Below are positions 54,761 through 55,255 of a stretch of DNA of 55,255 nt, one piece after another; the first letter of the stretch is position 1, and every line of letters starts with the position of its first letter. Below the pieces are notes generated by a model. The model saw only the letters and a list, made by a program, of their open reading frames with translations. It searched no databases and had not been told where the DNA came from. The stretch spans positions 1 through 55,255 of the forward strand of contig SYCI01000109.1 in NCBI GenBank assembly GCA_005787035.1. The letters run 5' to 3'. The translations under genes were made by a program, and so were the position numbers. Source of the stretch: Actinomycetota bacterium. GTDB taxonomy: Bacteria; Actinomycetota; Acidimicrobiia; Acidimicrobiales; Ilumatobacteraceae.

Positions 54761-55123
54761 GTGACCCAACGCAACGTCCTCGGTGGAGACCTCGTCCCCT
54801 GCTCGTTCGATCCCCTCACGGGCTACTACCGGACCGGATGCTGCGAGTCACGCGGCGACGATCCGGGCATGCACGTGGTGTGTGCAGTGATGACCGACGA
54901 CTTCCTCGCGTTCTCCAAGAGTCGCGGCAACGACCTGAGCACCCCCATGCCGCAATACGGATTCGCCGGGCTCAACGACGGTGATCAATGGTGCCTGTGC
55001 GCATCGAGGTGGCAGGAGGCCTTCGAGGCCGGCTGTGCACCCCGAGTGGTGCTTGCCGCCACGCATGTGTCGGCACTGGAGTTCTGCGATCTCGACGCGT
55101 TGCGTCGACACGCCGTCGACTGA
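54761..55123 (+). CDS. DUF2237 family protein
   Basis: RNVLGGDLVPCSFDPLTGYYRTGCCESRGDDPGMHVVCAVMTDDFLAFSKSRGNDLSTPMPQYGFAGLNDGDQWCLCASRWQEAFEAG. Confidence 0.9.
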   Translation: MTQRNVLGGDLVPCSFDPLTGYYRTGCCESRGDDPGMHVVCAVMTDDFLAFSKSRGNDLSTPMPQYGFAGLNDGDQWCLCASRWQEAFEAGCAPRVVLAATHVSALEFCDLDALRRHAVD

Positions 55124-55142
55124 TTCGTCGGTGACTGTTCCT

Positions 55143-55255
55143 TCAGATCGACGACATCACGAGTGACGCGTCACCCGTGACCGCCGCTGCCAGACCATCG
55201 GCCGCCGGCATGAGTTGCTCGCAGAAGAACCGAGCCGAGGCCACGCGTTCGGCCA
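55143..55255 (-). CDS. C-terminus of a probable acyl-CoA dehydrogenase (truncated by window edge)
   Basis: Reverse-strand reading AERVASARFFCEQLMPAADGLAAAVTGDASLVMSSI*; short, so tentative. Confidence 0.45.
   Translation of the reverse strand, partial: AERVASARFFCEQLMPAADGLAAAVTGDASLVMSSI

Overview
High-GC actinobacterial chromosomal DNA. The catabolic gene content, with many F420/LLM oxidoreductases and acyl-CoA enzymes, looks like Acidimicrobiia, but this is inference. Three zones stand out. (1) About 1-20.7 kb: a catabolic and uptake locus with a Baeyer-Villiger-type monooxygenase, acyl-CoA ligase, P450, large LuxR/LAL regulator, LIV-type ABC transporter with a three-domain LivH-LivM-LivG fusion, carboxylesterase, VOC protein, two LLM oxidoreductases, enoyl-CoA hydratase, dienelactone hydrolase, TetR and acyl-CoA dehydrogenase. 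Two copies of a TAGGGG-ww-yCCCTA palindrome link the regulator/transporter promoter to the esterase promoter. (2) About 20.7-43.2 kb: mostly core and catabolic genes. These include an XRE/nucleotidyltransferase (AbiEii-like) pair behind a 20-bp perfect palindrome, a cyclase-domain protein next to a GH1 homologue lacking both catalytic Glu motifs, and an NMT1/THI5-type ABC operon headed by a GntR regulator fused to a 5-formyl-THF-cycloligase-like domain, with a stand-alone paralogue beside it. (3) About 43.26-51.6 kb: a mobile island in tRNA-Glu(CTC). A 92-bp perfect direct repeat (45267-45358 and 51501-51592), each copy holding a complete tRNA-Glu, bounds a ~6.2-kb AT-richer element. The element carries a tyrosine recombinase, three uncharacterised genes and a C5-cytosine methyltransferase/PD-ExK nuclease pair. 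A degenerate tRNA-Glu 3' fragment at 43266-43292 suggests an older insertion stacked outside it, carrying a GLUG-repeat surface protein. The right flank is tRNA-Gln, ydcF-like, gltX, VIT1-like and DUF2237. All calls come from reading the sequence and translations; no searches were run.
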